A DNA stretch of 64,000 nucleotides from positions 1,798,001-1,862,000 of the forward strand of contig ML133437.1 in assembly GCA_003864495.1 (NCBI GenBank), written 5' to 3'. This stretch comes from Nemopilema nomurai. Its lineage: Eukaryota; Cnidaria; Scyphozoa; Rhizostomeae; Rhizostomatidae. This document shows positions 58,911 through 64,000 of this stretch, in pieces (the stretch's first letter is position 1; every line of letters begins with the position of its first letter). Made by a program: the position numbers and the translations under genes. Below the pieces are notes generated by a model. The model worked only from the letters and a program-made list of their open reading frames with translations, was not told the DNA's origin and searched no databases.

Positions 58911-61900
58911 CTCACTAGAGTTTTGTCAAATTTTAGGCCAACGACCCTTCAATTCCAAGTTAACCTACATCTCATTGCCAGCTGACTGCCGTTCCTATTT
59001 TTGCAAGGCCAAGATATGATCAGGCAACAGCTGCCTTTTGATGCAATCTCGATACCACTCCTTTCTTAAGGGCCTAGCTTCTCGCGCCGGGGCATTCAGT
59101 GTTAATCTCTGCTCGATTGGCTTATCACGAAATCTATTCCTGAGCAAAGATATGGAGCTTCGGCATCCTTATAAAGAAACGTCGTTATTGGGTGAGACCC
59201 TCATTTCACAATAGTTTGGAGATTCTGCCTGAAAGTAATGATTAAATTCTTTGGCATAGATGACCACCTGGTGTCTTTTAAAATCGGTGTAAGATATCTA
59301 AAGCTTGGCCTCCCTTTCGCCTTCTTTCTAGCATCTATTGGAGGTTGTCTCAAAATATCTGTGTAATCTCGCTACATACTTATTCATTTATAACGTTGAA
59401 AACTGGAGGCACATTTACTAAACAGAACTTCATTGTCTTATCAGATTACTTCGCTTTGCCCATTTTCATCCTTTCTTTCGTATTAATATGACCTGTGCCG
59501 TAAAGGGTGTCTCCGAGACCTTTTCTTGGCTTTCATTGACATTCTAGAGTTCCAATCCCTTGTTCTACACCGTTTTGAAATATTCACATTTGTAATGATA
59601 ACAGTGCTCGCATTGGAAGCGAAGCTTGCTTTAGAAAACGGAAAGAATCCGTAGCTGAAATAACAAGCCATGTTGGACGGCTGTGAAAAGCCAAAGAAAT
59701 AAAAGGCTCTAAGAACTACTGTGAGACTGGACTTGATACTCATTGTTGCTGAGAGGAAAAGCATTGGCACCGACCAAGCCTCTTGACTAGGACAACACGA
59801 ACTTTTCTCTCTCTTACCGACTGGTTCGCTGTTTGGAAAAATTCTTTTTCAAACCCAAAAGCTTCTTCCATCGAAAAATGCCACGATGTGAGAAAAGAAC
59901 CACTTATGAATCACTCTGTATTGAAAGTTCGCCATGTCATTTCTACTCTTCCCACAGTTCAATGAAAAATTCGACTGTTATCATTTACCCAGTTTCACTT
60001 GCATCGCAGTGATATAAGGATTGCCCTGTATTTGTCGTTGGCAACTGCGAGCGATATCCAATAAAAGTGTGAAAGCAAAAAACTGGAATCTTGGTTAATC
60101 CGCGAGAAGTAAACTCTCTCTTTGAGGACTATTCAAATGACCCACTGCGCCACCTAGAATGTGTCTGGATGCCAAACAAAGTATTTTGCTTTTCGAATAT
60201 TCTCTCCCGATATGCATTGGAACGTGAGGCTTTCAACAGCTGACAGATCTAAACCGTTCTATTGGCAGGGCGACTTCATCAACAAGGAATAGCATGCATC
60301 GCAAAAATAACACCGTGTCAAAGTCTTCCAAGGGAGGTATCGACGCGCCATCTTTCTTCTCAAACAGATGATCAGTGAAATTTAAAGGAGTAGGCTTGCG
60401 CGTGTCGACTCGAATTGCTATCTATCTTTGTAACGGCTGTCCTATATTTGCCCATTGCCTTAACAGTCTAAAACATCGAAACAACTCCATGAGAATTGTC
60501 TTTAGGTAAGGTTTGCCCCTAACTTTGTCAGCCATTCACTGATAGCTGATCGAATTGGAGTGGAGGATCCGGCTGTCGGGAAATTGCCAAACATCGCAGA
60601 AATGTCCTCCTCACCTTTACACATGAATGGGCAGGTGTAATGCAATACAAGGAGATAAGTCACTAGACACGATCGTACCGTAGAGACGTTGTTGCAAATA
60701 GAAAGCATGGCAGTTCAGGTCAATGATCCTCGGCGGTGTCCTGTTAAATCCATTGGAGCCCGCCGTTTTCCGTGAGGCGGCCTAGACTGCCCGTCGTTTC
60801 AAAGCAACCTGAGTCCAAACCGATGTTGTAGCAAACTGAGTCAAAGTCCTTTTGACTTCCGCTCACTAGGTGCCGCCCCAAGGTACGAAGCGCCACCCTT
60901 AACTTTTAAAAGGGCTGCTTTACGCCTGCCCAACTGTGTTCCATGAATGAAATCCACTTATGTATTAAGGATGCAGGTGGATGACATTTTCAGTGAATTC
61001 CCTGTGCCCCCCCCTCCCAATAGCTTTTACCGTGAAGGAAATGAAGCGTCTTCCAATCCCGAGTGAAAAAATACGAGATAGAGCTGTGAAAATGGTCATC
61101 TCCGTATTACTTGGTTGTTCTTTTGCCTAATATGAGGTCTCCTTCTCACGGAGTACACAAGTTTACTACATTTCATTCTTATTTTTAAAGTTCTCAGTGC
61201 AGTACAGACCATAAAGAATTTTGGTTGATTAACAGTGCAGTAACGTCTGTGCATTAAATTGCTTTAAACCTTGAACTACTAAAATATACGTCAATCAGCA
61301 AATTTCATAGCGCGATTTCGGGAATGAAGGTTCGCTCGTGGACGTGAATAATTACTTGAATATCGATGCACGGAAATCCATGAATCGATAACATTATCGG
61401 GTTTTAATTCTATTCCATCGAGTTTTTATTCCGAACACAAATCAGGTTAACATGAACATGAATGCTGAAAAAACTTCGCGTGAAAATTTCTAAAACCTGC
61501 GCAGTGAATTCGTGGCTCAAACCCCCTATTCGGGGGGGGGGCACTTCACTAAAATGGCTTCGTACGATTACAGTATCGAAATACAAATTCTACCCGTCTG
61601 GACCTTTCATGCGCGATTGGGAAGAGAGCGAGGACTTCAAATTGGGAAGAGAGCGAGGACTTCAAATTGAACCAACAAGGTAGAGAATTGGTGTTGATGT
61701 AAGGGTAATACCATGAAGCTTGCCGATCGAGAAATGAAGATACTGGTATCGGTGAAGACTGAATTTTGTACCTATAAGGATATGTCAGGCTTTCGAAGAA
61801 CATGTACACTCGTGCAAAGTAGTTCAAACAAGCTTTAAACAATGGGGGAGGGGAGTTACGATTGGAGCATATTCGAGACGTTACTGTCGCAAATGAAGCT

Positions 61901-63040
61901 GAAGGCATGAATCCAGATATTCCAGAGCTCCAATCCTGTTTTACAGCATGGGTCGGGTAAAAAAGTTTCTTTAGGGCATGATAAAAGTTATGATAGGAAA
62001 GTGGTTCTTATAATGGCTCTGTGAGCTCTATGTTCTTCCAGCACGAGACACTGTTTTCGAAAGAGATGTCAAGAGATGACTTTCCCGAATGGGTTCGCCA
62101 ATGCAATATAAAACCACTACAACCAATTGTTTTCGTTCTATTGATTCAGATTGCGATGTTTCCAAGGAAAATTGAAAGAAGGATTATGTTTAATGAAATT
62201 TCCTCTGTAATAAAAGTCCGGGTTTTCAAGCACGTTGCTGAAGCATTGCGAGCTGGCAAAAGCGGTAAACGAAATTGGTAATCAGAATTGGTGGCTGAAA
62301 TTTGAAAATTGCTTTGAAAAAAGCAAACATTTCACAGCCACTTATTTAATGAGAGAACAATCTTGGGCTAAAGACTTCGTTTTCGGCACTCTATTCTGCT
62401 GGCAATTATTAGTGACTGGTTAGCTGGGCTAATTTGACAGTGCCTGCCAGAAGTCTGTTTTTGTCTCTGGTATGTGCTCGAATTTATCTCTTTCGGTCTT
62501 GATTCTGACCGTGTACTCGTTTCATTTTGAAATGTATGTATCTAAAATATGCCTCGACTTGACACAGCCATTTTGGGTATAGCATACTGTGATACTTCTA
62601 CATTAGTATCGAATCAAAACTAAGTCTTCTGGAACAAGCCGAGGAGCCGACTTTTTTTTCAAAGAAGCAAAATGTTGGGTAAACATGCTGTTGCACTTTT
62701 ATGTCTCAAGTTTAAAGGAATGTCTTCTGTGTACATTTTTTGAATTGGGCATTGAAATTAAAGAGATGTGAGAGGCACAACTTTCTGTATCAGAAACATA
62801 AGAAACCTCAAATTTATGGCGAGTTAGATGGAAATTTAAATAAGCTGCTACTTCTCAAAGTGTAGCTCTTGGCATTTTGCGGGATGTCTTTTGGCGCTTT
62901 GCTTGAAAAGGAGATGAAAAGTTGGGCTAACCAGATTATCTGAGATGACGAAAACGTCGTATCACTTTACCAAACTTCATTGCAGGAATAAATGCAGCTC
63001 ATCTTGTTCGGTCGCTTATCGTTTCTGGTCTCCAAAATGC

Positions 63041-63229
63041 CTATGTGAGTAATGTTTCCAGGTTGAAGAGGTTTGGGAACATTTTTACAGCATTTTTGTG
63101 ACTGTTACTGTTTTTCCAAATCTCTTTCGACAATTTGTTTATCTCTTCAAGCATTTTACTCGAATTCTGCGGTCGTATTTGAAGCATGCTTTGCAGAATC
63201 TTGTTGCGAGCTTGTTTATTCGACATGAA
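63041..63229 (-). CDS. Possible terminal exon of an unrecognised minus-strand gene
   Basis: A TTTTTAG acceptor is followed at once by an open frame FMSNKQARNKILQSMLQ... of about 62 codons to a stop at 63041, Lys/Asn-rich and predicted helical. Upstream on the same strand (about 63,460-63,343) another open stretch reads MKPTTEELLVELILTRRPAF and ends at a possible AG|GTACAA donor, but the two do not join in frame. Both may be chance. Confidence 0.2.
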   Translation of the reverse strand, partial: FMSNKQARNKILQSMLQIRPQNSSKMLEEINKLSKEIWKNSNSHKNAVKMFPNLFNLETLLT

Positions 63230-63314
63230 CTAAAAATCAGTTTATATCAATGAAAGCAAACGACTTCTGATCGAAACATTTAAAGCAAACGCTAGCATTC
63301 TTTGCGAACTGAAG

Positions 63315-63678
63315 CGAGTTAAAGATCATCGCAGAAATAACATTTGTACCTGAAATTGTTGAAAATGATAGACGGTTTGAAGGCTGGCCTACGTGTCAGG
63401 ATCAGTTCCACCAAAAGTTCTTCCGTCGTCGGCTTCATCAGCTGAACCACATCTTCCAGTCAGCGAATGAATTATTTGAAGCAGCGCTTCATGAAGGAGA
63501 CGCGATTTGTGAAACCCCTTCAACATTGCACGGCAGATGTTTTGCCGTCGATCACGTGACTTCTACTTTTCCTCCCGCAAGTGCTATTCCGATGCAAGAT
63601 CTCCTTAACATTAATGCTGTGCTTTGTAGCTACAATTCTCGCTCGCAACTAGGTGGGGCAGGGTTGAAGGTGGCCTGA
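63315..63678 (+). other. ATG-less open frame of about 120 codons
   Basis: Open from after a TGA at 63312 to TGA near 63678, with protein-like stretches such as NDRRFEGWPTCQDQFHQKFF and SANELFEAALHEGDAICETP. It overlaps minus-strand open sequence. No family recognised; it might be an old transposase or host-gene fragment. Confidence 0.2.
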
Positions 63679-64000
63679 GCACATCATCCCCCCCGGGGGG
63701 CTATCAATGAATCAAAGCAACAAATTCTACTCTGCGTCTCCTTTTTGCAGTACGTTGATTGCTTTGTGTGGGGCCATGTTCAATTTGATCAGCAGATAAA
63801 TGCTCTATAATTGGAATATCATGATATTTTAGGCTATGATAACAGTCATTTGTGCTTGTGACGAATAATGAGAATGAAAGACCACTATCTGATTTCACCT
63901 TCTATCTGATCCATTTGAATCTGCCTCTATTTCATTGCTTACAGTTAAGGAGGTTTTTTCAGAATGAATTATAAGCGAGAAAGCTTTCCCCTTTAAATCA

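Larger units (their letters stand above)
58126..64000. other. Region with no confident gene
   Basis: AT-rich sequence to the window end. The 5' exon and promoter of the GPCR should lie somewhere here; a minus ORF at 59483-59770 starts with a hydrophobic stretch and has two N-glycosylation motifs, but no in-phase donor was found. Direct repeat AATTGGGAAGAGAGCGAGGACTTC occurs twice (about 61,616-61,668). Short G/C runs occur at 61,531 and 63,690. Exon-like frames are listed separately. Confidence 0.4.

Overview
This is a 64 kb piece of intron-rich animal nuclear DNA. It is AT-rich, with about eight split genes whose exons join at GT-AG (twice GC-AG) introns, and it carries small non-autonomous transposons and minisatellites. 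All recognised proteins are metazoan families. The moderate introns, AT-rich spacers and vertebrate-like protein families suggest a non-bilaterian animal, most likely a cnidarian (coral, anemone or octocoral). That placement is inference: no species-diagnostic sequence was recognised. There is no prokaryotic, CRISPR or operon-like content.

Layout. 1-11,296 (-): the N-terminal 819 codons of a UBR5/hyd E3 ubiquitin ligase in 21 exons; the gene runs off the left edge. Its introns hold three near-identical copies, plus one decayed copy, of an unnamed ~210-bp repeat, and a ~1-kb foldback element. 11.3-13.2 kb: divergent spacer with a probable LINE remnant. 13,238-17,823 (+): complete EXT1-type heparan sulfate co-polymerase (739 aa, 7 exons). 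20,607-24,164 (+): BTB-BACK-Kelch protein (565 aa, 3 exons). 26,050-30,387 (-): aspartyl/asparaginyl beta-hydroxylase ASPH (526 aa, 7 exons). 30.4-33.2 kb: spacer with a 20-copy 15-bp minisatellite. 33,207-37,994 (-): platelet-activating-factor acetylhydrolase (PLA2G7/PAFAH2) homologue in 9 exons, with one junction that does not keep frame. 39,207-41,716 (-): 697-aa coiled-coil protein of unknown function. 43,085-51,999 (+): SLC18B1-like MFS transporter (about 450 aa, 14 exons) with a TA-flanked MITE in an intron and a curious 24-bp repeat ORF just downstream. 54,550-58,125 (-): peptide-type class A GPCR with a ~415-residue third intracellular loop; its first exon was not found. 58.1-64 kb: no confident gene, only a few exon-like open frames.

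The genes are not an operon or a single pathway. EXT1 (Golgi glycan synthesis) and ASPH (ER hydroxylation of EGF-like domains) are secretory-pathway enzymes; UBR5 and the Kelch protein belong to ubiquitin ligation. The main large-scale signal is linkage: UBR5, EXT1 and ASPH all lie on human chromosome arm 8q, so the window probably preserves an ancient animal linkage group. All exon models were built by hand from splice sites, frame continuity and remembered family sequence; no alignment or search was run.
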